A DNA stretch of 64,000 nt, from contig KB445802.1 in assembly GCA_000320605.2 (NCBI GenBank), positions 372,001 to 436,000 of the forward strand, written 5' to 3'. The notes under the pieces are model-generated. The model saw only the letters and a program-made list of their open reading frames with translations, was not told where the DNA came from and did not search any database. The translations under genes and the position numbers were made by a program. The DNA is from Gelatoporia subvermispora B. Its lineage: Eukaryota; Basidiomycota; Agaricomycetes; Polyporales; Gelatoporiaceae. Below are positions 10,491-23,543 of the stretch, in pieces; position 1 is the first letter of the stretch; each line of letters starts with the position of its first letter.

Positions 10491-13400
10491 GAGATGCAGC
10501 GGACGCTCGATGCCAGGGCGTCCTGCTCCACGCCTCGCTGCACGCACGTACACACGGGCGCACGCACGAAGGCAGGCTGCCGGGCGTGTACGTACGGGCC
10601 CTCCGTCCTGCCCGTCCCTGCGGGGCCACTGTGTCTGCCCCGACCACGGGCTCGCACAAGCGACGACGGACGCGCGCACGTCCACCAGCCCGAGTCCTGC
10701 GCGCGTACCAGACGCGCACCACGGTGCGTGTGCGCGCGCAGACGCACGCGCAGGCACCGGGGCATGGCGCAGGGTGCCCGGGGCCCCGCAGCGCTTCCTC
10801 GCCTTCGCGAACCCATCAGCGCTGCGACTGTGCTGCAGCCCGATATGGCGCGCGGTTCGCATGCGCCACCAGGCCCGGGCCTGGGAGGCTCGGGTCTGCG
10901 CGTGCGTGCGTGCGCGGCGCGGGCCCGGGGCGGGCGGACGGAGCCTGTCCGTGATCGTGCCCCGCACGGATGGACCGGGGCATCACAGCTGCAGTGATCT
11001 TCGAGCCCCGCAGGAGCCCGCAGGGCGGCGCTTGGCGACGCAGAGGAGCGGGAGAACGATGTGCCTCGGAGGTTGCGCGAAGAAGGCGGAAGGGCGAGGG
11101 CCAAACAGGGTGGCGAGCGAAGACGGCGCGGACGCGGGCGCGGTCAGGAGCGCGAAGGCTGCCGCACGCGCCTCTGGGCCTTGCACTCCGTACCTCCGTG
11201 CAGCATGCAGCGTGCAGCGTGCACGACCGGGCGCGCGGGCGGCGACGCCGTCCCCCCGTTGCCGCGCAGGCCCGGTGATTCCTCGGCAGAGTGCACCGCG
11301 GGCCTGCGCGCCGTGCTGCCCGCCCGCCCGCGCCCAAGGCACCGTGGGGTAGGCAGAGCCAGCACGCAGACGCGACATGACGAAGTGAAGCGCGCGGAAG
11401 GACGTCGCCAAGCCGCCGTGCGGGGCCTGGCTTTGCATTGAGGGCTGCGTCCAGCACCGCGGTGACGACGGCCGCGAGCGAAGCGGAAGCACTCTGACTC
11501 TCGCCCCTGTATGTATGCCGCTTCCAGGGTCCAGAATTCGGTGCGTCCGCGTGAGGCAGCTCGGCTCCGGGCCAGCGGATCGGGCCCACGGGCGATTCGC
11601 GCAGATGCGGGGTGGGCCGCTCGAGGCGGGTGAGTAGCCGAGAAATGGACAGCGGGTCGGAGAGAACCCAGGTCAAAGAAACGGACAATGCGCCAGCCAG
11701 CAGCGGCCCTGCACCCTTTGGCTATAGCCCTGGCCCGACCGTTGAGCCTGCAACTGTTGGATGCAGGCCTGATGCGACCAGGATCCTCGCTGCAACGTCA
11801 CTCCCGCGCCTCTCACAAGCGGGGAAAGGGCGGACGCCGTGTGGGTGAGCGGCTGTGAACAGACCAGCGCGAATGTCGAGCGGAGCGGCATGTCAGAGCT
11901 TCGCGGGGACCTAGGCCAATGGCAGAATGAGAGCAGAAATGGCGGATTTGAGAAAGACACGGAGATGTCGAGATGATGGAGCTGATCAGCTGCGATAGGA
12001 ACGAAGGCAGCCGTGAGAGACCCAGCTACAGTCAGCGTCACGATCAGATGGAGATGCAGAACTGAAGCATGGATGAGGTAGATTGATGTCTGATGTGTCG
12101 TAAAGCCCACTGTGCTCGGAGACAATGTCATGAACGCACCGTATACACGTGCATTGCACTTTCTCTGCTCGCTTCGTCTCCACTTCCGCTGATGAAGAAC
12201 GCAGTTCGAGGAAACCCGGTGCCACAAGGAGACGTGTTCGGCAAAACAAATGCATGTTACATAACAGGTATCTAATGGAAAACAATGCACAACATTGTCC
12301 GTCCGACTTGGGGTGCTCACCTGAGAATAAGAGATCGCAGCGTAAGCGCAGCAAAAAATCGACCGATGGCGGCGATATGCTACATTCAACCTCATATGAC
12401 GACGTCAGACGTCCGGCGCAACGCTGATGCGCAGCACGACTAGCTTCAGCCACCGACGTCTTCAGAATGCTATCTATTGCGAAGTAGAGGACCACGACGC
12501 ATATAGCCATCTCGATGCATAGCAGCGGGGGTTTTGAGGTGTTCATCAGTGCTGTCAGGTAGAGGTGACGATCCCCATTTCAGGTGGTCGAGAACGTCGA
12601 GGTGCCGCCGCCGATTGGATTGCAAAAATTAGAGCAACGTCGACCGAGGAATGAATAGCATGGCGCCCTTGATTGCCTGCGCAGGCGGGGAGGCAAGGTA
12701 CGGTGCACGAGGAGAGACGCTTCTTCACCGAGGATGGTCCATATTCGGGTGCTTCGAGCGACTGCGCCCGACTGCTATAGCCAATCAAGCCAGGAAATGG
12801 GCCAAGAAGATTGACAGGAGAAGAGGCGGTTGCATTCCCAAGATTACAAGGCGCGCTTTGCACAATACGGGGCAATTTGGCGGTTGTTGAGAGACCAGAG
12901 AAGAGTAGGCATCCGAATGTCTCCTCTAGGACGACCGGTAGCAAAGGTGCCCATCTGGACTACCTGACGCTTACGGACCGCGTAGGACATCTGCACCCTT
13001 GAAAATTTTCTAGGCGAGAAAATGCATCTACAACTTCCGGCTCGGTCTTCCTTGATGTTCTGGTCTTGCACGATGCGAAGTGACGCCACCGACGCAGTGA
13101 TAAATTGCTTAGGCCACTGTTGCTTATTCCACAGCCAGGTAGACGGCTAGAGAGTGAAGAGTCTGCGGAATACACGCTTTTAAGCCTTGCTTTACTGAAT
13201 ATGTTCGTCTGTGAAATGGGTTTCTCGATTTTTCTTGACACTCCTGGATGCGTTCACCCGACCGAAAAGCGCGGGACACAGACAAGAGCTGTACCAAGCA
13301 CATCCACCATGGATGACTGCGTGTACGCACCCATGATTCTCAAGTATCACGCACTGAACGCAGAGTGTAGCGTACACCAGAACAGTCCGAGGCTGAGAAC

Positions 13401-14751
13401 GAGCGGTAACTTCTGGGCGTGGTAGCGTTCGCGCGCTTGGCGTCTCGTCAACTCCTCACGTGATACAGGGCTTCACACGAAGTGAGGATGGAGAACAGCA
13501 TCGAGTCTTCTCTGGTAGTCCCCCACGACAACTACGAAAATGTCATGGATAATTGTCCTCGTATATTAACTATTAGGGGACGTCTTATGAAGAGTTCTGC
13601 GTCGTGGCTGTACGTCTTAACAGCTGTCGTCGTCATTCTGGCTGACATGAACCTAGTGCATCCCGTGTCCAACAAAGTCCCTATACATGTACATTCCTAC
13701 GTTCGAGCCGGAATAGAAACGGTAGACGTCTCTAGACGGTATCATCTGCCCAGCAGCTGCCGCTGAGCGACATCGGTGAGCCCGAGCCGCGCGTTGCAGG
13801 ATTTCGCCTGACGAGAGATTCGCTATGTCCGAAACCTGAAACCTACCTGAGAGCAGATTTGTAAAAGGACTCAGCTCTAACAGATTATCATAGTAGGTCT
13901 GCGAGGATCGAAATCATGCGAAGGCTGCCCCTAATTGAGTGGGTTCAGCTCCATGACATAGTTCCCGCTACGACTAGTAGTGGGTCTTGGGGAGCTAATT
14001 GTCCGCCAAAACACTACAAACGACTGAGATTCTGCAACAACACAAATTTTGTTACTTCACAACTACACTGAGGTTGAAAATGTCACGTGCTATCTTCACG
14101 GTTACAATTACGAGCGCTTGACTCTGTCTCCGCTGACGAGGCCTGGCGTTGAGGCCCTTGCCGTGCATGGCACCTGTGCGTCCTCCCGTTCCTCATTTAT
14201 TCCTTGTACTTCTCGCGGGGTGTTATATTGTCTTTGTTACGTCGGACGTGGTTGTAGTGGGCCCTGCCGCGCTTGCGCGGCGTTATGCGAGGTTGGGATT
14301 TGGGGACGCATTTGTCACGTGATTACTTTCCGGCATTTCATGTGATTTCTACGGCGCCATGAAACCCTAACCCCACATGGGGGTCCGAGATTCACATGCA
14401 AGCGAACAAGATCGCATTGCACCCCGGTCCCCGTCATGTTGCGGTTTTCTGTATTTATACTTGGCTCTCTTGCGCACGTTCCACCAAGAAGGTGCCAGAT
14501 ATGTCACACTGATTGTGTCCTATTACGAGCTATCAATTAAGACTGTCGATCCACTTGCTATAGACTCGGATCCCAATAATCGACATAGTACTTTACGCCT
14601 GGTTACGAACGGCTGTCAGAAGTGCGCACTCTTCAGTCTCAGAAATGTGTCGCCGTGCAATAATGTTAATCACTTCCAGACATACATTGCCGGAGCCAAG
14701 GTCGAAGTTGGTGGTCAATACTAAATAGCGTATCGTGCATCTGCACCGGCA

Positions 14752-16618
14752 ATGTCTGAGCTGTATCACGTCGGCGACGTGCCGGCAGTCCTTCCTTCGT
14801 TTATCAAGCACATCTCACATGCCAGTGAAGTAGAAGCGCTATCCTCAGGAGAGATTGTGGAATTTTACGGATATGTTGTCCGATGGGATGATGACTGTGT
14901 CTCTTCATCGCTATGTGCAACGTATGTTTCATAGCCTTGTTTGCGGACACCGCGTCGCCATCGCTCACACTGATCATAAGTGAATTGAAGGTGGCGCACG
15001 CAAGGAGACCCACTCTGTGATGCGGCTTTAGAAGACATCTTCCCCAATTCGTCAGCAAGTGTAGGCAAGGACCTCTTGGAAGCGCTAGAGACCTATGTTG
15101 CGGCACATTCTGAGGAGCGAAGTGCTGCGCGAGCATTTCTGGATGAGGTCTCGCGCGTGCCCCCCACAGATCTTGAGGTCAAACCAGAAGAGGCTGAGCT
15201 CGCGCGGGAACTATTTCTGGACAATGCGGTGCAGATCATGCAGGCATTGCTACACTATAGTTTAGCTGGTGGATTTGCAAGGCACGTCCTCTATGGGATT
15301 CCGGTGTATTTCAACGTATGTCTAACTAAATTCCAGCCCCCGCATTGTCCGCACTCTTCAAGCAGTCTCTTACTTGGTCCCACACACGAGCCGGAATGCA
15401 GCTACTTCGGTACACATCACCGACGCCTCGAATGACCGTACATTCTCGCGCCTACTTGAGACGCTCCAGTTCGTGCTCGATGTTCTCGGGTGCACTACAG
15501 CGCCGAAATCCGGGGATGCTCCAAGTGCGGACAAAGACAAGGGAGCGAGATCGACGGAAGATCCAATTGCGTATCTTCTACCCGGAGGAGAGGGCTGGCG
15601 ATCTGCAGTCCGCGTCCGGATGCTACACGGCGTGGCACGGAGACGTGTACGGGAGCGGTGGAAGAGGGAAGGACGCGAGGAAGAGGAAATAGAAGGTATA
15701 CCAATCAGCCAGGAGGACATGTCCGCAACGTGCGTGTTTCTGTTTTGTCTCCGTCGCTCGCCCACCTTCTCTGCTCTTCGTGACTTTTGCTGACTTCTAT
15801 TGCTCGTCAGACTTGCTTCGTTCTCAACTGTGCCGATGTGGTGTCTTCGTCGGCTGCACCTCCCGCCAGCGCCAGCGAGCGAGCGCGCGTATCTCGCGCT
15901 ATGGCGGCACGTTGGGTTCTATCTCGGGGTCGACCCACACATCCTGACGCGATACTTCCTCGCACCGCACACTGCAGACAAATTCCTCGCATCTACGGCC
16001 CTCCAGCTCTTCTCCCCCTCCTTGTCTTCCCCCGCATCAGGTCCCGGACCGACCCTGCCGATCATGCACGCCGTCTCGCACCGCCCGCCAAGCAACGCGT
16101 CCTTTGCGCACAACGTCGCGCTCACGCGGCACCTCCTTGGGGCGTCGCTCTCCGAGCACCTCGCGCTCCCGGAGGTGTCGTGGCTCACGTACCTGCACAT
16201 GCGCGTGAACCTCCTCGTGCAGGCCGCTTTCCCGTGGTTCGGACGGCTATACCCGCGGGCAGGTTGGCGCGACAAGCGCCGCGCGCTCCTGCGCGAGGGC
16301 ATCCCGCGTAGCCTGCGATGGCAGCTTGGCATGCGGCGCGTGACATTCCGCCCAAGGACGGACGTCGCTGAGCGCGGGGCAGCAGCCGCGAAGATCACTC
16401 CGGAGGGAGAAGAGGGGGCCGGGAAGAGCGAAGGTGCGGAGCTGGGCCCTGGTGTAAAGGAGGCAGAGAGCGTGAGCCCAGACCCTGCGCGTGCGCAGGT
16501 GCTCGTAAGGCAATGGCGAGAGGTATTGCTGGAGATGTTCTGTGTGTGTGCAGGGGTAGGCGTGGCTGTCGCATGGACAGGCTGGTACGGCACGAGACTT
16601 GCATTCTCGTCATTATAG
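14752..16618 (+). CDS. MpaB/rubber-oxygenase-type (DUF2236) protein
   Basis: Model: 14752-14921, 14991-15281, 15337-15729, 15811-16618, giving 553 aa. Family hallmarks appear in order: QGDPLCDAA (about residue 60), an ALLHYSLAGGFASPR segment, the RLLETLQFVLDVL helix, GGEGWRSAVRVRMLH (R about 248 and H about 251, matching the R-x-x-H of latex-clearing proteins, where the His is a haem ligand), the IPISQEDMSAT motif, then LWRHVGFYLGVDP. A hydrophobic stretch ends the protein, consistent with ER-membrane anchoring as described for fungal MpaB. Lcp enzymes cleave polyisoprene oxidatively and MpaB acts in mycophenolic acid synthesis; the substrate here is unknown and no biosynthetic cluster surrounds it. 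Intron 2 (15282-15336) starts with GC, not GT, because only that junction restores the conserved AGGFASPR reading. The C-terminal tail after about residue 480 is rich in E, G and K and unrecognised. Confidence 0.85.
15282..15336 (+). other. GC-AG intron in the DUF2236 gene
   Basis: A 55-bp intron with donor GCACGT and acceptor TTCCAG. Splicing here joins AG|C to make Ser and continues the family motif in frame. The only nearby GT donor (15316) would leave a 21-bp intron, which is too short. Confidence 0.7.
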
Positions 16619-17162
16619 AGTCACCTGTAAAATTTTCGAAATACTTTAACGTCGATTCCCACATGACGAATCCTCGATGGAACGACGCGCGCAGGAATGA
16701 ATACAGAGTCCGGACTGAAAAGTTCCGTAGATCACGCTATATCCGCTCATTCCCCCGGTCCCTACTCATCTGTAGCACTCGAATCTCGATCAGTAGTGGG
16801 CTCGTGGCACGTACATGGATCATCCTTTGATTTAGGGTGTAAGCTCAGCGCTCAGCGCTCAGCACTGACCATCTCTGAGGCCGCTCTACATAGTATTTTG
16901 GTGTGTAGCAAGATGTGACGTACTCGACGAAGAAGCGCAGGAGAGACCACGTTCAAGTTGACAGTGACCAAATTTGAAAATGCATAGCCTGTGTTGCATG
17001 CTCGGGAGAGCTTCGACCAACCTTTTACTTTCCTACTTTCCTGATGTACGAGCGAACGCAGTGATAGTATGAGGGGCAACTTAACAACATCGAACTTGGA
17101 TACTAGATACATGCAACACAACCATAAGGGACAACAAGATTCGGTATGATAACTCGAAGGGC

Positions 17163-20100
17163 CTACGATGTCCTCTTTACACGCTGACGCACCGTGTAAC
17201 AATTTGTCCACTCCGCGCCATGTACGTAACGACGAAGGTCTATTGATACTCCCCGTATTCCAATAACGAAAACACTTCGGAGTTCATGTAAGTGCTTTCG
17301 ATATTCTGGAGGGACCCACAGAACGAGCTCGCCACATGGACCTTTTATCCAGCCTGTCCACCCATCAAATGCCAGGGTGTCCCGGAAATCTTGTCCACTG
17401 CCGTATCGACATAGGGAGGAGGCGTTAGTTGAGCGATCGTGATGAGTACTGCCAGCGGCGCTACCACTGGCGGGAGGGAATGCGAGCAATATGGCAGGCG
17501 AGACTTTGCCGGAAATTTGCTTGGACGGGCCATGTTGATTGCTTATACAGCTGTCTTCTTGCTGCGTAATGGTCGGAGACTTGACTTCCACGTCGAAAAC
17601 ATGAACGCCGCCGTCCGCTGAGCCTAAGGCGACCCGCGACCCGTCCGGCGAGAATGTGGTACATGTGATTACGCCAATATTTCCCGCCCTTAAGCTTATG
17701 ATATTCTCGCGAGTGTTCGTGTTCCGAACCCAAATGATGTGTGTGCCCGAAAGAACATGGTTCCCATCCCGTGAGAGGGCCGCAGTAGCTGTGTCAGTGC
17801 TCCAGCTTTCATCGAGTAGCTTCCTAGTAACTTCGTTTTCTCTCGTGTCCCATACGAAGACAAAGACGCCACGGCCAACGCGGTTTAAGGCCGAAATGAT
17901 ATGTGTTCCACTCGGAGAGAATGCAACAAATAGGCTATCCATGCTGTTAGCATCGCCTATCAGCTGTTTTTGAGCTACTTCGTTTGTTGTCGTATCCCAC
18001 AAACAGATGGCCCCAGTTCTTAAGCCCGAGGCGATGCGAGTGCCATCTGGGGAGAACGCAACAGAATGGATGTGGTCGGAATGCCATGTGTGCGTGTTGA
18101 ACATGTCTTGTCCCGTCGTCGCGTCCCAAACCCGAATAGACTCGCCATTTGAGCCTGAGATGATGCGAGTCCCATCTGCTGAGAACGTGACGTGTCGAAC
18201 TGGCTTTTTATGGCCCATGAGCAACTTCGTGATCTCCTTGCCCGTCCTCGCGTCCCACACATGCACTGTCCCGTCGGTTGCGCCTGACACAATGCGAGCC
18301 CCATCCGGTGAGAATGCAAGTGAACACTCATCGCCAGCCAGTGCCTTCATGACCTCGTCACCTGTCTGTATGGCCCACACTCGAATCATCTTGTCATTCG
18401 AGGCCAGGGCAATGTAAAGTCCATCTGATGAGAATGCGATAGAGTTGACCTGATCTGTATGACCCAACAATGGCATGAGGACTCCCTCGTCCTTTCTCGT
18501 ATCCCACACACGAATAGTGTAGTCATCTGAGCCTGAGATGATATGGGTTCCGTTTGGACAGTATGCAACTGACCTGACCCAATCAGTATGTCCAGTCAGT
18601 GGCTTCTTGTCTTCGCCAGTTGTTGAATTCCATATGCGGATGGTCTTGTCATCTGATCCAGAAGCAATATAGGCCCCGTCTGGTGAGAATACAACAGTCC
18701 TGACAATGCTTGTGTGGCCGTGCAGCACCTTGTTGATTGTCCGGGCCCCGCCTGTGTTCATGTTCCAAAGACGGATGGTCCAGTCCTCTGATCCCGAAGC
18801 GAGCTGTTCTCCATTGGGCGAGAAAGCAACAGACCAGACGCGTCCGTTATGTCCTGTCAGTTTAGCGACTTTCTCTTCTGTCCTCGTGTTCCACAGATGA
18901 ATAGTCTTATCGTCCGAGGCAGAGGCGACATGCTCTCCATCCGGGGAGAACGCAACAGAATTGATCTCATCCGTGTGTCCCACCAGTCGCATGATCTCTC
19001 CCGGCGTCCCCACGTTCCACACACGAACAGTGCAGTCCGCTGAGCCGGAGGCTATGTGGGTCCCATTGAGGGAGAATGCGACAGAGTAGACGCGTCCCCG
19101 GTGTCCAGCCAGTGGTTTTACGACCTCTTCACCCGTTCTGGCGTCCCACACACGAATGGTCATATCATCTGAACCAGACGCGATGTATGCGCCGTCGTGT
19201 GAGAATGTAACAGAATTGACTCGGTCGGTGTGTCCTGTAAGCGGCTTGATGACCTCCTCTCCCGTTCTCGCGTCCCACACTCGGACAGTGCAGTCCCATG
19301 AACCTGAGGCTACATATGTTTCCTTCGTTGAGACGGCAATAGACGCGACCTCCTTGTTATGGCCTCTGATATGAAGGACGGTGTTCCGTTGTCGCCCTGT
19401 CCCTTGAACGCAAAACTTGGCGATGTTTCCGAACACAGGCCAGTATACCTTGGCGATATGTGAAGCTGCACTGATGGATGGAAGTGCAGACAAATATATG
19501 TGTGGCGCACTCATGTCGATTGCTTCGCGACAAGAGACGACAAATTCGTTGGCATCGCTCAAGAATGCTGAAAGCGACTTGTTCATTTCCTGCAGTCAGT
19601 GTCAGCAAATGTGTATTAAAATGTCGGTCACAAACAACTGTGTTGGCTCACCATTGTATGTGCAGTCAATGCTTTCATGATTAGGTTCGACGCCCACTGC
19701 ACCTTTCCCATAGCACTGAACACCTCGACCCAGAACAGAAACTTGGACTGAAGTAAGTCTTTAATGCAATCAAGCAGCTCCTTTGACTTTTTGTCTGCCT
19801 CTGGTTCCGGTTCAGAGGATAGACAGAGGATAGACAGAGATGGTGTGGCCAATATAAGCACGTATAAAGCAGATATGCGGGAATTGTCACAGAGACCTGT
19901 TTATGATTGGGCAGATACGATGTGGGACTTTGGGACATGTTGAAGTGCAAGTCACGGTCAAGGATCTTGACGCACGAGTATGCGAGATTGTGATGGCCGA
20001 TTCGCGGATCGATGTAGTACAGAAGGGATCGCTCAGCAGTAGTCATGTAGTCCACAAACGATGCATGAAACATGGACACGACGTCGCGATTATTGTCGGC

Positions 20101-22315
20101 AGGGATACGGATAACAGCGTGTAGGTCATCAAGCATCTTCTTGACGCGTTGCGCTGAAATACCAATCAATTCACCGAGATCGGACACGGTCTGCGGCTCG
20201 CGGACAGTGAGAATGGTAGCTAGAACCTGTCTTCTCATGGAGATCTCCTGGGCCTCATGCTGTGTTTGATTCATAGCGTTTCTGAGTATGAGAGTATACA
20301 TCTCGTCCAGGGGGGTGTTCAACGGCTGCCCAGTGGAATGTTTGGTATTGGTGACGTTCTTTAGACGCTCCACGGGATCCTGGGTGACATACTCCATAGC
20401 AGTGAATGCATATATGAAGAGCATCCCTGCACGGCAAGTAACAGAGGTTACATCTGCAAGACTAGGCCATTCGGAGGGATATTCGTCTGGGATAGTTCTC
20501 CGGATACCCTGGAGTCGATAGGTGACATAACGGGAAATATCTGCTTCGACAAGGTCCCGTTCGATCTCGTGAAGGCGGAGAACACGATGAATATCAATCT
20601 CCAGAGACTGGAACTTGGCTCGAATGTGCCACTCTGGACGGGATGCGAGGAAGAACTTGACAGGAATGTGAGACGATACGGACATAAGCCTTGATAATAT
20701 ACGCTCCGTGGCTTTGGTATTGGAGCATTCATCTAGTGCGTCGACAAGAAGGACGAATGTAGGTGGATTATCGCCAAAGGCGGTGCGGAGCGGTTGTTCG
20801 ATGAGCCGCTCGACCTGGAGTTCGAGGTGATCGTGACCGGCCTCCGGATGCTCATCCAGAATATCCAGTAGAGCGGACCTGTATGCTGGGGACCTCCGTG
20901 CGAGAGCGACTGCAAGAGTGGGAAGAATGCGCTTCGCGTCGTCCCGCATCGTTCCTCGGGAGCAGAAAAAGCTCCCGCCAAGCATGTCAACTTCGCGAAG
21001 CCTGTAGCAGAATGTGCGCGCTATGGCGGATTTACCCGTGCCAGCCATCCCATTCAGCCAGAATATGCGAGCAGACGTGGGATCGTGTGCCCATTGGGCT
21101 AAGTCGTCGAGAATTTGTGTCCGTGTGCCTTCAAGACATGCACTCTCCCTGTCTTGGGCATCGATGGATGCCCCAGGGAGTGCCCCGAGCTTATCGAGTT
21201 TCGCTGTGCGAGGTCAGTCTTTGACAGTGTCCAAATTGGGAGGTAAGTACTGCTTACCTTCTGCAGCAATGCCCTCGACCTTCTGTGATAAACCCAAGTT
21301 GCAATCGATCTAGAACACGGAGTCAGAAGTCAATGGGTCAACACCCGACCACTCGCTCACTTGGAACATCTCGATGACGTTTGCTAGGTGGCGAAATATC
21401 TCCTCAATCTTGGTCTTGTCGTCCGAAGCGCTCAGTGTCCGCTTGACAAGCCCACGATCGGTCTTGCTATCAATCAAGCCTGCGATGTTATGGAGCTCTC
21501 TGCGAGCTCGCAGTGAACACTGACATTAGCTATTGTAATCGCAGAACTCACGATGCAATCCCATTGAGACGTTCACGGACGAACAGAGGCATCCCTGCCT
21601 CAAAAGTATATCGAGAGATAATTGCTTGCAGACCTTTGATCTTGATAGCGATATCCAAAAACTTGCTTTGCGCATTTTCCACATCCTGTGTGATGGGTCA
21701 TGTGAGATCAATGAATGAATGATACGCTGCTACAGAGACTCGCATCAATTCTATCCATGACCGCAAGCGTGATTGAAAGAGCTGTCTTCAGGCCAGGCAC
21801 TTGGTCACAGCTCTCCTTCACAGCTTTTAGGACGTCCTTCAGTACTGACCAGCCGGTCTTTCTCCAAGAGTCCTCCGACTCTGGAGAAGGATGTTCGGGC
21901 CTCAGCTCGTTTTGCGCTGTCGTATTCTCCTCTAGAGCAGTGGCCGGAGTATCAGGACCCGCTCCCATTGGCTCTAAAGAGGCAGTTGTGTGGTTTATCC
22001 CGTTTATAGAAACGTTTCCTGACTTAGAGTGTCGCGTTGGCGTGCCGTTCTTGCTCAAGAGACCAGCCCCAGAGGCAGTCTGCAGCGCCTCGGTGGCATC
22101 ATCTGGGGGTGAGGGACAGTCTGTGGCGGCAGTCGAAGACTCGTTGATGACTTGATGAACATTGGGATGCTCATTGGCATCTGTCGACACAGGGCTTGAG
22201 TATGAGGTGTGTTCATCGAAATATCACTCGCCTACTCACAGATTGGGGAGATCGCTTGTTTCCACTTAGTTTTCAATCTGGAGGCGAGTCGCTTGAAAGG
22301 CTTCTGTCCGGACAT
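17163..22315 (-). CDS. NACHT-WD40 NLR, frame broken by 11-bp duplication
   Basis: A STAND/NLR-type protein, probably a cytoplasmic sensor of non-self or damage. Model: 22315-22240, 22180-21744, 21685-21552, 21499-21361, 21309-21258, 21203-19652, 19589-17163. Order: short basic N-terminus; S/T-rich linker; a helical domain (VLKDVLKAVKESCDQVPGLK and following helices) resembling MLKL/HeLo-like four-helix bundles; NACHT with Walker A GMAGTGKS (about 331-338) and FVLLVDALDE; a winged-helix-like region; 14 WD40 repeats (two seven-blade propellers); and a C-terminal WI..P..LVLWVPP tail typical of this fungal family. Two copies of an 11-bp sequence at 19814-19835 shift the frame. Without one copy the exon lengths close (1601 aa); as written, translation stops at 19681 after about 785 aa, losing the WD40 part. 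It could be a decayed allele, an assembly error or a genuine truncated NLR. The exon-2 donor is GC (21743) or, less likely, GT at 21725 (40-bp intron). Confidence 0.85.
19814..19835 (-). repeat. 11-bp tandem duplication that shifts the NLR frame
   Basis: AGAGGATAGAC on the + strand occurs twice in immediate succession (19814-19824 and 19825-19835). It lies in an exon between the NACHT/winged-helix part and the WD40 part. Eleven bases are not a multiple of three, and removing one copy restores phase 0 at the next splice junction. Confidence 0.9.
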
Positions 22316-23543
22316 CGTTGGCTTTCGGTCGACCGGGAGCGATGGCGAAAGATCGATGACGGGTGGCGTAGTCGTCGTCCTGCGGAGTGTCGTGCGCACA
22401 GGAGGCTCACTCTCACAGAAATAAGATCTTCTCCTGCGGAGCCGAGTAGGAAAACGCGGTCCACAAAGCACTGTCTCAGGTAGCTGGCTTCGGAGATAAG
22501 CGAGACACGTGCAGGCAACGTTTGCACTCCTCCGGTCATGTCGCATACATATAGACCCGAGTACAGCCGATTGTATTTGGCATACATGGCCTCAAGAAGG
22601 CTGTAGTTATTGCAGGGAAGTTTTGCCTTAGGCGGTACAAGGGCTGACAAACAAGGCTGCACAATAAGAGGTCTAATAATCTGAGGCTCAGGATTAACTT
22701 CTGTTCCAAACCGTCTAGAGTTGCATGTATCACCTGTATTCTACACTGCAGAACGAGAATTTGGCGGACACGATAATAGTAACCCGAGGACACATCGCCC
22801 GAGTCGGATCGGAAATCAAGTCGTGCAGCGCCTCGCTCAGCTGAGGCGCGTCTACCAAGGTCTACCACTGCGCCACTGCACGTGGCGCTTCAACAAAGCT
22901 TCAGGCATTCATGCACATTGCACCTGGCTGGGGCAGCACGCACGACTCTCTGAAATTTCGTGGGTGTCACAACCCAATGCTCCAAGCTGGGACACACTGA
23001 GTATAGCGTGACTAAATAACGCTGATCTCTCACGTGTGTTTTGCATGTGCAGTGCTGGCAGAGGTTGAGGACACTGACAATAACTGTACTCGTAGATTGA
23101 GATGCGCTCAGATATTGCGGGAATATATATGATGGACGTCAGTGAGTAGTCGATGTCGCATTACTGTCAGCGCGTAGGGCGAGGCGAATTGGGCCGCTTT
23201 GACGATGTCCAGATGTGCGTGGGCGTGGCCTGCGTCTGCTGCAGAACGTACTCTGCCACGCCACGAAGTTTCGCACTGTTGTCATAGAGTCAGTGTATAG
23301 AGGTGTTCGCTCTGTCAGACTGAGTCAAGAAGACATACAAAGCAAACATATATCGATAGAAGGTTCGAGCAGTACTTGGCAGGGTATATATGATATACAT
23401 CAAATAGTATCACCAACGCGGGAGGTGTCGGATTTCTCAGGCGGGGAAGAGAGACGGCGGTATTAGCTGTAGGCACCTACACACTACCAGAAGATGACAA
23501 TAAACGTGAGGTCCCCTCAACTATTCAGAGCTGCACCAGAAAG
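22316..23543. other. intergenic region, no gene seen
   Basis: Lies upstream of the NLR start and downstream of the minus-strand gene that ends at 23544. It holds short open frames only. A hairpin at about 22815-22880 has arms CGTGCAG/CTGCACG, contains a tRNA-A-box-like stretch and has no proper T-arm. Confidence 0.5.

Larger units (their letters stand above)
9252..14751. other. long region without a supported gene
   Basis: From 9252 to about 11.5 kb the DNA is GC-rich and repetitive; between 11.6 and 14.7 kb composition is average. Several open frames exist, for example 11986-12546 and 11673-12395 on the minus strand, but they overlap each other, lack family motifs and have no convincing splice partners. 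I see no reverse transcriptase, transposase or RNA gene. The last few hundred bases before 14752 are presumably the promoter of the next gene. Confidence 0.4.

Noticed and set aside
11673..12546. two overlapping minus-strand frames of 186 and 240 aa
   Set aside because: They overlap in different frames, are rich in Cys, Ser and His, show no domains and have no splice context.
14361..14380. CCCTAACCCC telomere-like motif
   Set aside because: Single copy only; no array, so chance.
19681..19835. short 24-35 bp intron to explain the NLR frame shift
   Set aside because: GTCTAT donor within the duplication and a length far below the smallest intron seen in the window (about 46 bp).
22815..22880. 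tRNA-like sequence on the minus strand (TGGCGCAGTGGTAG resembles an A box)
   Set aside because: No matching T-arm (GGTTCGA-type) at the right distance and no cloverleaf; it folds instead as a simple CGTGCAG/CTGCACG hairpin.
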